Shown here piece by piece: positions 55,064 to 64,000 of a stretch of 64,000 nucleotides of DNA; position 1 is the stretch's first letter; each line of letters starts with the position of its first letter. The notes below the pieces were generated by a model. It saw only the letters and a list, made by a program, of their open reading frames with translations, was not told the origin of the DNA and ran no database searches. The stretch is taken from positions 124,001-188,000 of the forward strand of contig NZ_BNJJ01000002.1 in NCBI RefSeq assembly GCF_016587435.1, read 5' to 3'. The position numbers and the translations under genes are program-made. Source of the stretch: Dictyobacter formicarum (lineage in GTDB: Bacteria > Chloroflexota > Ktedonobacteria > Ktedonobacterales > Ktedonobacteraceae).

Positions 55064-55789
55064 TCATTGATGAGCAATAAAGACGAACTCTTGGCCGGGG
55101 CGGTCGGGGGCATCTCGAACCGCTTCCACCGTTAATTGAGCACGGGAAAGTGTCTCTGTAACTTCTGATTGAGTGCGGAACCGTAACGTTGACTCGGATG
55201 TCATTGTGCTCCCGTCCTTATGAAATACGTATATGCTGCGAAAAGAGACGAGCGGTAGCTGCACGTTCACCCAATCCACCCAGGACTCGACCGTGCCGAT
55301 TTCAGGCGCTTCAATCGTCGTGTAGGTCTGCTCTCGGTTCAAGCCCTTCCATACTTCCTTATCTGGATTCCGCGTCTCAAAGACAAGCCTCCCATGCGGG
55401 CGAAGTGCATCGCGACACGCGCGAAGAGTCGCCATCCATTCCTCGTCCGTAACGAATACTTGTGCCACATTGCCAGTCATCGTGATGAGGTCAGCACTCA
55501 ATCCTTGAAGCTGCTTTGCAGTACCCGTGATCCAACGAACTCGGTCGGCATACGCTTTCCGCTTCGCAACGCTCAACGAGGCGGCAGCCGGATCGATGCC
55601 AACGACCTCTTTTCCAAGTGCCGCAAGGCGACAGGCAAGATTCCCAGTTCCGCATCCCAAGTCAATAACAGAATGAGCGTGGAACTCATCTGCCATGGCT
55701 AGATATGGAGCAAGGTCTGGTCGATCCAATCCCTCGAAGAGGTCATAGAGTTCGGCAAGTTTAGGCTCGGCAAATACAGCGTCTGGCAT
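55064..55789 (-). CDS. class I SAM-dependent methyltransferase
   Basis: ATG 55789 has AAGGAGAG about 8 nt upstream. The 241 residues begin AVFAEPKLAELYDLFEG. Motif I is SVIDLGCGTGNLACRLAALG, motif II VVGIDPAAASLSVAKRKA, and ADLITMTGNVAQVFVTDEEW and RPHGRLVFETRNPDKE follow, as in the Methyltransf_25 group. The C-terminal half is beta-rich (ESTLRFRTQSEVTETLS). The substrate is unknown. It lies 30 bp after the TnsA-like frame on the same strand but is probably an independent cargo gene. Confidence 0.9.
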   Translation of the reverse strand: MPDAVFAEPKLAELYDLFEGLDRPDLAPYLAMADEFHAHSVIDLGCGTGNLACRLAALGKEVVGIDPAAASLSVAKRKAYADRVRWITGTAKQLQGLSADLITMTGNVAQVFVTDEEWMATLRACRDALRPHGRLVFETRNPDKEVWKGLNREQTYTTIEAPEIGTVESWVDWVNVQLPLVSFRSIYVFHKDGSTMTSESTLRFRTQSEVTETLSRAQLTVEAVRDAPDRPGQEFVFIAHQ

Positions 55790-55819
55790 TATGGTGACTC
55801 TCCTTATCTACACGACAGT

Positions 55820-56320
55820 TCATACGTTTCCTTTATTTAAAAGAGGGACGACCGGTGACAAACGGCGAGCAGCCTCGGCTTTGGCAAGGTTGCGATCACT
55901 GCGTTTATCGTCTTCCATGCCCGCCTCGGCAATGAATGGCGTTCCGTCCGAAAGACGGCCTACCACATCAGGCAGATACTCGTGTGGTTTCCCCTCGAAC
56001 GCATAGCCAATGGCGAACGGCGCGTGCTTGGGGATCGGCAGTCGATAGGCTGCGGCAAACTGCGGGCCAATATCGCCACGTGCATAGCTGACCACTAGAG
56101 GATGGTACTCAAGCCACAAAAGTAATTGTTCTTCGAGCTGGCTACAGAATGGGCGCTTGACCGGTGCCGCCGCGCTGCTCAGCTTGAAGCTGGGAACCCA
56201 CTCCGAAATGGAGCGGTTCGCGATTTTGAAGAGATCAATGCCTTCTGTAGCTGGCGAGCCTAATGGCGTCCCTCCTGTACGAGCAAAACCATCACCATCA
56301 GCTTGATGAGAGAAAGACAC
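55820..56320 (-). CDS. TnsA-like endonuclease-domain protein, 5' truncated
   Basis: A GTG at 56320 opens a 166-residue frame, but the native start is unclear because a group II intron 3' end lies 9 bp upstream. The middle reads CSQLEEQLLLWLEYHPLVVS (helix with Glu), then HEYLPDVVGRLSDGTPFIAE and AGMEDDKRSDRNLAKAEAAR. The PD-x(n)-E pattern resembles TnsA/PD-(D/E)xK nucleases of Tn7-like elements, though AEAG replaces the usual VEVK, so the catalytic Lys is not evident. No TnsB or TnsC is seen. It may be the downstream exon of an intron-interrupted gene or a remnant. Confidence 0.45.
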   Translation of the reverse strand: MSFSHQADGDGFARTGGTPLGSPATEGIDLFKIANRSISEWVPSFKLSSAAAPVKRPFCSQLEEQLLLWLEYHPLVVSYARGDIGPQFAAAYRLPIPKHAPFAIGYAFEGKPHEYLPDVVGRLSDGTPFIAEAGMEDDKRSDRNLAKAEAARRLSPVVPLLNKGNV

Positions 56321-56328
56321 AATTTACA

Positions 56329-57467
56329 GTCGGGTAAGGAAGTCGTATTGCTACGACTCCCTCCCCTAGAAACTGGGCGGGTACCTCTCAGCGCACCCAA
56401 CTTGAGCACATCACGAACCACACGGCTCCTTCTTCTCTTTTTGCTTTACCCGTTGAGTGGTTGCGCTTTCGTCTTTCAGAAGTTCCCGATCGTTGTACTT
56501 CTGGCAGTCGCGCATCGCTCGTTCGGTCACGGCATGAATGTGCTGATGGCAGAGCAAGTGAACCAGTGCCAGGTTGCTGTAGCTATCTTTTCCCCATGGG
56601 ATTTTGCGAGGCGATGGTGAACTTGAAGCTCTTCGTCATTGAAGAGCGATTCTCCACATTCTAGACATCGGCCTTTCTGTCTCTTGGCTAACTTCTGTTT
56701 GGAAAACGTCAGATCGCCAGCTTTTGCTGCCTGTCGTTTCATCCAGTAGTCTTTGAGAAACGGGTCATCGGGTGATGACCTGCCTTTGACCAGTGTGTGT
56801 CGCTCAATGGGGAACCAGCTAAACTTGAGCAGATAGCCTCCACTTTGCTTGTCGCCAAACACCCAGGAGTCCAAACCGATCTAGATGAAGTTGGCCCCAA
56901 TACTTGCGGTGCCTCCATTTTGCGGATTTATTGGGGTGTAGCCGTTTGGTGTAGTGGATTGCTTTGTGTTGCATCCATTGATCTAGTTGGCCAAAGATCT
57001 CTTTTGCTACAGCAGTTCGATAGTAATTGGCCCATCCACGGATGATTGGATTGAGCTTGGTCAGAACCGATTGTACATTGGTTCCCTGTGCCATTTTCCA
57101 TTGGTCATATAGTTTCTGCCGTAATTCCTGCACCGCTTCTTTGCTGGGTTTGATTAAAAGTTTCCATCCCGTTTTTGCTGTTTGAGGCGCTGGGTAGTGT
57201 CTGATGTTAAAACTTAGGAAATTGAGTCCTTCAGTGAGGTGAACTATGTGGGTTTTTTCCTCTGAGAGGGAGAGACCTCGTTGTGTCAGCCATTTTGAAA
57301 GGAGTTCTCGTACTATTTCGGCATCTTCCTTCGTTTCACAGAAACAGACAAAATCATCTGCATATCTCACAATGGCCCGTTTCCCGGTGATTTCTCCTTT
57401 GCTATTGTATTTCACTTCAAGAGCTTCTTCCATTCCATGTAGAGCAATGTTTGCCAGAAGGGTTGTG
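56329..57467 (-). pseudogene. group II intron 3' part with dead reverse transcriptase
   Basis: The reverse strand opens at LLANIALHGMEEALEVKYNS, then KRAIVRYADDFVCFCETKED (the YADD polymerase site), a maturase X domain (LNPIIRGWANYYRTAVAKEI) and RHRKYWGQLHLDR. After a frameshift near 56.87 kb comes DSWVFGDKQSGGYLLKFSWF, with an HNH domain, CLECGESLFNDEELQVHHR. After a second shift comes LALVHLLCHQHIHAVTERAM. Domain V is near 56368-56405 and domain VI ends CCTTACCCGAC at 56329. The 5' half of the intron and the first RT motifs were lost where IS630 joins. This is a different lineage from the intron at 60.6 kb. Confidence 0.8.
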
Positions 57468-57492
57468 TTGCAAGAAGTAAGCGGATCTGCTA

Positions 57493-58768
57493 ATGCTCTG
57501 TCAAGGATGGTTTGCAACAGGAGAGTTTTTCTGTTATCCTGGAAACTCCATTCTATTTTTCTAGGAGAGACAGATGAGAGAGCGTCCACACAAGTATGAA
57601 GTCGCGTTGAGCGAAGAACAGCGGTTTTTGTTGCAGCAATTGCTGGCTGGAGGCAAAGCTCCTGTGAGACAACAAGCGCATGCTCGTATTCTTTTGAAAA
57701 TCGATCGCAATGCTCCTGGTCCCCGTTGGACCGATGAGCAAGTGGCGGAGGCCTTCGAGATGAGCCGCTACACCGTAATCCGTATTCGCGAGCGCTTCGT
57801 CAATCATGGCCTGGACGATGCCCTCAACCACCGTCTTCACACGCAAAGGCGAGCGCAAGCCCTGGATGGGGAGCAAGAAGCCCATCTCATTGCGCTCTCC
57901 TGCAGTCCCTGCCCGACTGGACAAGCCCGTTGGAGCTTGCGTTTGCTGGCCAATCGGCTCGTGGAATTGGGCTATGTCGAGCAGGTGAGCCACGAAACTG
58001 TGCGCAAAACGCTCAAAAAAATGAACTCAAGCCCTGGCTAAAACAATGCTGGTGTATTCCTCCCGAAGCCAGCGCCGCCTTTGTCTGGCGCATGGAAGAT
58101 GTGCTGGAAGTCTACACGCGTCTCTATGATCCTCGTTTTCCCCAGGTGTGCATGGATGAAAGCGCCAAACAACTCCTGCAGGACAAACGCGAGCCCCTGC
58201 CGATGCAACCGGGGCAACCAGAACGCGTTGATTACACCTTTGAAGCTGCCGGCATGCGCAAAATCTTCCTGGCGTGTGAACCGCTGGCTGGCAAACGCTT
58301 TGTCAACGTGACAGAGCGTCGGACGAGCGAGGACTGGGCCCATTTCATCCGTGAACTGGTGGATGTTGAGTATCCCGATGCCGAGAAGATCGTGCTCGTG
58401 ATGGATAATCTGAGTACCCACACGCCCTCTGCTTTGTATCAGACCTTTCCTCCGACTGAGGCACGTCGCATCCTCCGCACGTTGGAAATCCATGATACTC
58501 CTGTGCATGGAAGTTGGCTCAACATGGCTGAGATTGAGCTCTCCGCCCTGGCGCGCCAGTGTCTCTCTCGTCGCATTGGAACCCAGGAGGAACTGGAGCG
58601 TGAGGTTCATGCCTGGCAACAGAAGCGCAATGAGGAGGCCATCACGGTCAATTGGCGTTTTACCACCGCTGATGCCCGTATCAAGCTCAAACGGCTTTAC
58701 CCATCCCTTGAGAAAAAGAAGTCACCCTCTCCAACAGGCAACGTTGCAAAGCATGATTGACAGAGCAA
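57493..58768 (+). mobile_element. IS630-family element, ~1276 bp
   Basis: Imperfect inverted ends share TGCTCTGTCAA...TTTGCAAC at left and the complement at right, flanked by TA on both sides, as expected for IS630 targets. It interrupts the group II intron RT gene. A 13-bp IS6-like end (GGTTGTGTTGCAA) just before it suggests an earlier insertion. Confidence 0.7.
57574..58760 (+). CDS. IS630-family transposase, two frames joined by -1 frameshift
   Basis: Frame 1 (57574-58041) starts MRERPHKYEVALSEEQRFLL and holds the HTH DEQVAEAFEMSRYTVIRIRE, ending TVRKTLKKMNSSPG. Frame 2 takes over at the A7 run 58015-58021: slipping -1 gives KKNELKPWLKQCWCIPPEAS. The DDE core follows: FPQVCMDESAKQLL, EKIVLVMDNLSTHTPSALYQ and HGSWLNMAEIELSALARQ. 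The combined product is 395 residues. Such A-rich slippage is common in IS630 elements. Both halves are well preserved, so the element may be active. Confidence 0.83.
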
Positions 58769-59063
58769 TATGGTTCCTGGGAGGGTAACATCCAGGTTCA
58801 TAAAACACGTCAACACCATAGCTTGGGAGCGATGATCACGCAGATATCCCATCATGCAGTTTGCGCCACAGGCACAAATTCATGCGCCGACGAAGCACGT
58901 CCTGAGGCACAGTACAGACCCCTTTCTCTTATCGCTTTTCAGGTGCATGATCAATCGACATCATCAAACGCCTCTTTCCGGTCCTGCAACAGCAGTGAAG
59001 CTCTCATACATGCTCTTTCAATAGCTTAGCACCCAGGCGAGCGACATCGAGGCTATTTGCGTA
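58769..59063. other. intergenic, nothing recognised
   Basis: About 295 bp after the IS630 element. No credible gene, hairpin or RNA was seen. Confidence 0.4.
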
Positions 59064-59819
59064 TCAATGGTCATGTATTAAAGCCGTATGAATATTAGCG
59101 ATCCGTGTAATAAATACAAACGATTGGATATCTTCCAGCAGGCTCAATGCGTTCTCCGCGCAAGCGACGCACATTTCTACCTGGTCCTGCGCCAGGTACG
59201 CATCAGCCTCAACAATATCGGTGTAGACATAGCGACGTCTCTTCTGGACATCACTGCGATCAACATGGTGGATTTCTCGGAGCGCTTCTTTCCCCCACTC
59301 GACCGCCACATATGCTTCCGCTTTATCGATATGGTACCATTCGGCATTCACGTTCATGAACTGCCAATCCCGCTGAAAATCGGGCCTGCCAATGCAAGAG
59401 CTCGCATCATCCATCGTCTGTAAGGCCTGCTTTTTCTCCATAGATGTTTGATCCGCATAGGCATGCACCAATCCCGATTCGGCCAGAACAGCACTCAAGA
59501 ACGGACCATGAAATCCGTTCTTGTTTTGACTTTCTTTCGCAAGCGAGAGGGCAGCTTGAAACGAGGTTTGTGCGCGATACAAATGGGCGCGATCTTCCAT
59601 GCGATTGGGCTGGATGCCCCATTTATCAAACTCGGCATATCCTTTTAAGTAATAGGCCTTGGCGCCAAGTTCGGTATAACCCCTTTCACTGGCTAATACG
59701 ATGGCTTTTTCAAGAAAAAGGTAATGGCTGTAAAAGGTAATGGCTGTATCAGAATACCCCTGATCGCGACAAATATTGCCATATAAGACGAGGTACTGGC
59801 ACAGCTGTAAATTTTGAGA
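59064..59819 (-). pseudogene. TPR-domain regulator C-terminal fragment
   Basis: The reverse frame is open from the ISL3 boundary (TAA at 59822-59820) to 59064, about 250 residues. It reads QLCQYLVLYGNICRDQGYSD, AIVLASERGYTELGAKAYYL, KGYAEFDKWGIQPNRMEDRA, AQTSFQAALSLAKESQNKNG and ALREIHHVDRSDVQKRRRYV. These are degenerate TPR helices like the tails of XRE-family HTH/TPR regulators. No start codon context or DNA-binding domain is present, so the 5' part was cut off by ISL3 element 2. Confidence 0.65.
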
Positions 59820-59900
59820 TTAAGCGGTTCATGCGCACTTTGTGTGGGAGCGCAAAGGTGATAAAATAGAGGAGGTTTTCTCGCTGTTGTCTTCCTCTTC

Positions 59901-60620
59901 ATGAAAGTACCAATGAATCTTCTCACAAGCGTCTTGTTTCCTGATAACCCCGATGTGATCATCGAAGAAGTGACCATTGAGGACAATGTATTGATCGTTT
60001 CTCTCCGATCAACCCGATTATGCGGAGCGTGCCCTGTGTGTGGCTTTTCATCAACCAAGGTGCATGGTTCTTATGTGCGCAAGCCTGCGGACTTGCCTTG
60101 CCTGACATACGCTGTTCGTTTACACCTCCGTGTTCGCCGTTTCTTGTGCCCAAATACCCAGTGTGAGCGCAAAACGTTTGCAGAGCCCTTTGCAGGGCTC
60201 GTCGTGCATAAGCCACGACGAACGCTTCGCCAAACCCATGTGTTGCGAGAACTGGCTTTCAGCCTTGGAGGCAAGCCGGGAGCCTACCAGACAGCGACAC
60301 TTGCCTGTCAAGTAAGCCGTGATACCTTATTACGTTTGCTTCGACGATCTCCTTTGCCTCCAGCTCCTGTTCCTCAGGTTCTTGGCATTGATGACTGGTC
60401 GTGGAGACGAGGGCATACCTATGGAACCATCCTCATCGATCTCCAGCTCCATCAGCCAGTGGATCTGTTGCCGGATCGGGAAGCGGAGACCCTGGCAAAC
60501 TGGCTGCGCGAGCACCCTGGGGTACAAATTGCCAGCCGTGATCGTGGGAGCAAGTATGCAGAAGGGCGAAGCCTCGGCGCACCGGGAGCCATTCAGGTGG
60601 CCGACCGTTTCCATCTGCTG
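59901..60620 (+). CDS. ISL3 transposase 2, exon 1
   Basis: The exon is exactly 240 codons from ATG 59901 ([20 protein letters not shown]). The zinc finger is [20 protein letters not shown] with [11 protein letters not shown]. The catalytic core is [20 protein letters not shown] and [14 protein letters not shown], ending VADRFHLL at a codon boundary. The next bases GTGCG start the intron. It is diverged from transposase 1 but interrupted at the homologous position. Confidence 0.88.
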
Positions 60621-63118
60621 GTGCGCCGCATAGGCGCTTGTTTCGATACCTTTCAGAGAAAGGAGGGGTTGAGAGCGAAGACCCCTAAGACGGTCGCTTA
60701 CTTGGCGGGGAAACCCAAAGAGGACCGTAGCATGCGACAAAGGCAGACGTGCCCGAAGGCGTTTACGGCACGGTCTGTGTGTCTTGCGCGTCATGGTGAA
60801 GCTGAATTGCCGAACCTAGCCTACCAGCGGCGGTAAGGAACGCTCGTTGTTGTACATAGCGCCTGTTGCAACGTTCCCGAAATACACATCAGTTCATCAG
60901 GGGTGTGCAATACACTGGGGTTGTACAGACCAGTGGAACGCTCTCTTCGGGAAGCGATGGGAAATGATCTCATTTAAGGAGGCGAAAGGGCACCTACAAC
61001 GTGCTAGCACGTCGGACAAGCGAGAATGCGGGAAACGCTACGGGTCGCGAGACCTATGCGTTCGGAACCCCCGTAGTACTCTGAGCGTAGGAAAGCTACG
61101 TACTTGGGGAAGGGGCAGCTTGAGAAATCAAGTCAGAGGATACCCTTGACAAAGGTATCCAGGGTAGGTGTCATCGAGTTGAGCGGGGAAAGGGGCGCGT
61201 GATGCGCGAAACCCAAACCATCCTGCAACTCTTACGCGAACGGGGCAAGAAACGGTTGCCTTTGGAGCGCGTTTACCGACTGTTGTACAATCCTGATTTG
61301 TTCCTGACGGCATACGGTCGCATCTATCGTAATGATGGAGCCTTAACCAAAGGAACGACAGAGGAAACCGCCGACGGCATGGGCATGGATAAAATCACTA
61401 AGATCATCGATGATCTTCGGCATGAACGCTATCGATGGAGTCCAGCCAAACGGGTCTACATCCCGAAAAAGAATGGCACCAAGCGCCCATTGGGTGTGCA
61501 ATCCTGGTCAGATAAATTGGTGCAAGAGGTGATTCGTCTCCTCCTAGATGCTTATCTAGAGCCTCAATTTAGCCCCCATTCTCACGGGTTCCGGCCAGAA
61601 CGAGGATGCCATACCGCACTACGGGAAATCTACCACAACTGGGTGGGGAGTGTCTGGTTCATCGAGGGCGACATATCGAAGTGCTTTGACGCGCTCTCTC
61701 ATGACCTGTTGCTCTCTATCTTGCGAGAAACCATCAAAGATGAACGGTTTCTTCGCCTCATCAGCGGCCTCCTCAAAGCAGGATACCTCGAAGATTGGCG
61801 ATGGAATCAGACATACAGCGGTACCCCCCAGGGGTCCATTGTCAGCCCGATTCTGACCAATCTGTACCTGGACAAGTTAGACAAATTCGTGGAAAACGTG
61901 CTCATCCCTCAGTACACGAAAGGGACCAAGAGGAAAGCCAACAAAGCCTACGAAAAACTCATGCATCGAGCTTCTTACCTCGCTCGAAAAGGACGAAAAG
62001 AAGAAGCCCACCGTGTGAGGAAACAGGGGCAGAAGCTCTCCTCAATTGATCCTCAAGACCCCGATTACCGGCGATTACGGTATTGTAGGTACGCGGATGA
62101 TTTTCTCTTAGGATTCGTAGGGACGAAAGGAGAGGCAGAAGAGATCAAACAGCGATTGAGCGTCTTTTTGGAAGAAGAACTCAAGCTTGAACTCTCAGAA
62201 GCTAAAACGCTCATCAGCCATGCAAGGACGGAAACAGCACGGTTTCTCAACTACGAAATCCATACCCTTCAAGAGGATACCTACCGAGATCGACGAGATC
62301 GAAGAACGCTGAATGGAGGTATTGGATTACGAGTCCCTGAAGAGGTCATCAAGGCCAAATGTCAACGCTACCGATCCCACAATCAGAAAGTCCTCCACCG
62401 CACGGAACTCATCAATGACAGCGACTTTAGCATCATTGCCCTGTATCAGGCAGAACACCGTGGACTGGTCGAGTACTACCGATTAGCGTACAATCTCCAT
62501 CGTTTTACGACGCTGGAAGGAGTCATGGAGAAGTCGCTGACGAAAACCCTGGCAACAAAGCACAAGGTGTCAGTGCCAAAAGTCTACCGAAAATATCAGG
62601 CGACGGTCCGTGTGGAAAAGAAATCCTTTAAGGTCCTTCAAATCACAATTGAACGAGAGGACAAGAAACCACTAATCGCACAATGGGGTGGAATTTCGCT
62701 TCACTGGGATATCAAGGCACCGCTCACAGACCATCAGATGTTCCTGGGTCCAGGCCGATCAGAGTTAGAAAAACGGCTCCTTGCCGACACCTGCGAGTAC
62801 TGTGGAACCACAGGAGACGTAGAGCGAATCGAGGTGCATCATATTCGAGCGCTCAAAGACCTGGCGACCTATGACGGACGAGAAAAACCGGCATGGGTCA
62901 AAATCATGGCGGCACGAAAACGCAAAACGCTGGTGCTGTGCGCAACCTGCCACCAGGATGTAACCTATGGAAGACAGATGAGACGAAAGCCTATGTCAAA
63001 TTCGCGTAAAAGATGACGCTGGAAAGCCCGGTGCCGAGAAATTGGCACGCCGGGTTTGGGGGAAGGAGGTCGAAAAAGGGTCACTTCGTTGTGATACCTC
63101 GTCGGCTTCCCATCCCAC
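60621..63118 (+). ncRNA. group II intron with reverse transcriptase, 2498 nt
   Basis: The 5' end is GTGCGCCGCATAGGCGC at 60621. The 3' end is CATCCCAC at 63118, fitting the AY rule. Domain V is the hairpin AAGCCCGGTGCC ... GGCACGCCGGGTTT at about 63023-63058, with full pairing. The reverse transcriptase sits in domain IV. Removing 60621-63118 joins RFHLL to KNLGDAVQGLL in frame. The structure looks complete and probably active. Confidence 0.9.
61202..63016 (+). CDS. ltrA: group II intron reverse transcriptase/maturase with HNH
   Basis: ATG 61202 follows GGGGAAAGGGG; a GTG one codon earlier is possible. The product is about 604 residues. RT motifs: RVYIPKKNGTKRPLGVQSWS, FSPHSHGFRPERGCHTALRE, WFIEGDISKCFDALSHDLLL, GTPQGSIVSPILTNLYLDKL, and YCRYADDFLLGFVGTKGEAE (catalytic YADD). 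A maturase X domain follows (HRGLVEYYRLAYNLHR), then an HNH endonuclease, CEYCGTTGDVERIEVHHIRA with LVLCATCHQDVTYG. It enables splicing and retrohoming of its own intron. Because the ORF-less intron at 53.2-53.9 kb shares the same 5' domains, this maturase is the obvious trans-acting candidate for it. Confidence 0.94.
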   Translation: MRETQTILQLLRERGKKRLPLERVYRLLYNPDLFLTAYGRIYRNDGALTKGTTEETADGMGMDKITKIIDDLRHERYRWSPAKRVYIPKKNGTKRPLGVQSWSDKLVQEVIRLLLDAYLEPQFSPHSHGFRPERGCHTALREIYHNWVGSVWFIEGDISKCFDALSHDLLLSILRETIKDERFLRLISGLLKAGYLEDWRWNQTYSGTPQGSIVSPILTNLYLDKLDKFVENVLIPQYTKGTKRKANKAYEKLMHRASYLARKGRKEEAHRVRKQGQKLSSIDPQDPDYRRLRYCRYADDFLLGFVGTKGEAEEIKQRLSVFLEEELKLELSEAKTLISHARTETARFLNYEIHTLQEDTYRDRRDRRTLNGGIGLRVPEEVIKAKCQRYRSHNQKVLHRTELINDSDFSIIALYQAEHRGLVEYYRLAYNLHRFTTLEGVMEKSLTKTLATKHKVSVPKVYRKYQATVRVEKKSFKVLQITIEREDKKPLIAQWGGISLHWDIKAPLTDHQMFLGPGRSELEKRLLADTCEYCGTTGDVERIEVHHIRALKDLATYDGREKPAWVKIMAARKRKTLVLCATCHQDVTYGRQMRRKPMSNSRKR

Positions 63119-64000
63119 AAAAATCTGGGTGATGCTGTCCAGGGCCTGCTCACCCGTCATCTGCTTGCTTTTCGCCGAAAGCCTGCCGCTAAAGCTTCAC
63201 AAGAAGGGAGCCAAAAGCAGAAAGCTGGGCCTCCCATCAAACAGCCTCTCAAGGTCACCCCTGAACTCGCAGCTATTCGAGGGGTGAGAGAAGAGGAACG
63301 GTTGGCTCGCTATGAACAGGTCATCACGCTGCGAGAGCAAGGATGGTCTCATCAAGCCATAGCAGATCGTCTTGGCATGGGCTCCAGCACCGTTCAGAGT
63401 TGGTTGGCGGCAGGACACTTTCCCAAACGCACATCCCGTCAACAGTCGAGCAAACTTGATCGTTTTCTTCCTTCTATCCAGCAAAGAAGGGCTCAAGGAT
63501 GGTACAATATGGTCCAGCTTCATCAAGAACTTCGGGAAAGAGGGTATCAGGGGTCATATGAGGCGATGAGGCATATGCTTTTGCGTGTGTTCCCACAAGA
63601 ACAGAAATGGCAACGTATTCCCTCCAGGAAAGATGAGCAGCCTCATTTGGCTCTCTCCCCACGAGAGGCCATGTGGCTTTTTCTTCGTCGGCCTGAGAAG
63701 CTGACAGCAAAAGAGCAACACGCTCTTGAACAACGGTGTCAGATCCATGAAGAAGTCGCTCTGGCCTACCAACTCGTCCAGCAATGTGCCGAGATGCTGC
63801 GTACCCGCAAAGGAGGCCAGCTCGATGCCTGGCTCGATGCGGTTCTCTCGACACCTCTGTCAGATCTTCATACGTTTGCCAGAGGCATCAGATCCGACAT
63901 CGAGGCGGTTGAGGCAGGCTTGATCCTGCCCTGGAGCAACGGGATGGTTGAGGGTCAGGTGAATCGGCTCAAGCTGATCAAACGACAAATGTATGGAAGA
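63119..64000 (+). CDS. ISL3 transposase 2, exon 2, runs off the window
   Basis: Exon 2 opens KNLGDAVQGLLTRHLLAFRR and stays open for 294 codons to the window edge. It contains REQGWSHQAIADRLGMGSST and VQSWLAAGHFPKRT (HTH), then GWYNMVQLHQELRERGYQGS, and ends in NGMVEGQVNRLKLIKRQMYG with the last catalytic Glu. It matches exon 2 of transposase 1 in order and length. Splicing would give a transposase of more than 530 residues. Confidence 0.87.

Larger units (their letters stand above)
59826..64000 (+). mobile_element. ISL3 element 2 carrying a full group II intron, runs off the window
   Basis: The left end is taken at GGTTCATGCGCACTTTGTG, similar to other ISL3 termini. It contains transposase exon 1, a 2498-nt intron with a reverse transcriptase, and exon 2 open to the window edge. 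The right end and target duplication are not visible. Confidence 0.75.

Noticed and set aside
1..64000. CRISPR arrays, rRNA or tRNA genes
   Set aside because: No regularly spaced short direct repeats and no recognisable tRNA cloverleaf or rRNA blocks were seen on either strand; a dedicated RNA search was not possible.

Overview
This window looks like part of a large, repeat-rich genome from the Ktedonobacteria (Chloroflexota) or a close relative. That placement is an inference. It rests on moderate GC, RiPP enzymes, multi-PAS histidine kinases, TPR/AfsR-like regulators, and an unusually dense load of insertion sequences and group II introns. No rRNA, tRNA or taxonomic marker was seen, so it is not secure.

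Layout. 0-3.7 kb: an HTH protein tail, an IS3 scrap, a membrane protein and an unknown protein whose gene holds a perfect 36-bp palindrome. 4.1-12.8 kb: a RiPP-type locus. A B12-binding radical SAM enzyme and an HExxH peptide hydroxylase run leftward. A small precursor-like peptide, a cyclophane-type radical SAM/SPASM maturase, an unknown protein and oligoendopeptidase F run rightward. Two of the tailoring enzymes carry single-base lesions. 12.9-16.1 kb: decayed IS630 and AfsR-like remnants, and a TIR protein cut off by an IS6-like element. 16.2-19.2 kb: a SorC-type regulator with trpB and trpA. 19.5-26.2 kb: an IS6 element, a frameshifted large serine recombinase, transposase scraps, two double-glycine-leader peptides around a dead ABC exporter, a 34-bp-arm hairpin and a P-loop kinase. 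26.8-28.8 kb: thymidine kinase and a nucleotidyltransferase. 29.0-33.2 kb: two large transposases, a group II intron 3' end and an IS605-like end. 33.3-39.0 kb: an S41 peptidase / MacB-type ABC / histidine kinase module whose response regulator appears to have been cut off by an IS6 element. 39.96-51.24 kb: a 2.2-kb inverted repeat (oxidoreductase plus dead IS110) enclosing two inward-facing, paralogous multi-PAS kinases. 51.2-64 kb: a DHFR-like pseudogene, an ISL3 element split by an ORF-less group II intron, a methyltransferase, a TnsA-like fragment, a third intron remnant, IS630, a TPR fragment, and a second ISL3 split at the same codon boundary by a full group II intron encoding a reverse transcriptase.

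Two observations stand out. First, two different ISL3 transposases are interrupted at the homologous codon boundary by related group II introns. Removing each intron restores an open transposase frame. One intron has lost its reverse transcriptase and could depend on the other's maturase in trans. Second, the RiPP locus pairs a cyclophane-type maturase, a peptide hydroxylase and a B12 radical SAM enzyme with an FxS-containing peptide, yet two of these enzymes look freshly broken. Many lesions here are single-base frameshifts or single nonsense codons. That suggests either recent mobile-element-driven decay or assembly error in a repetitive genome.
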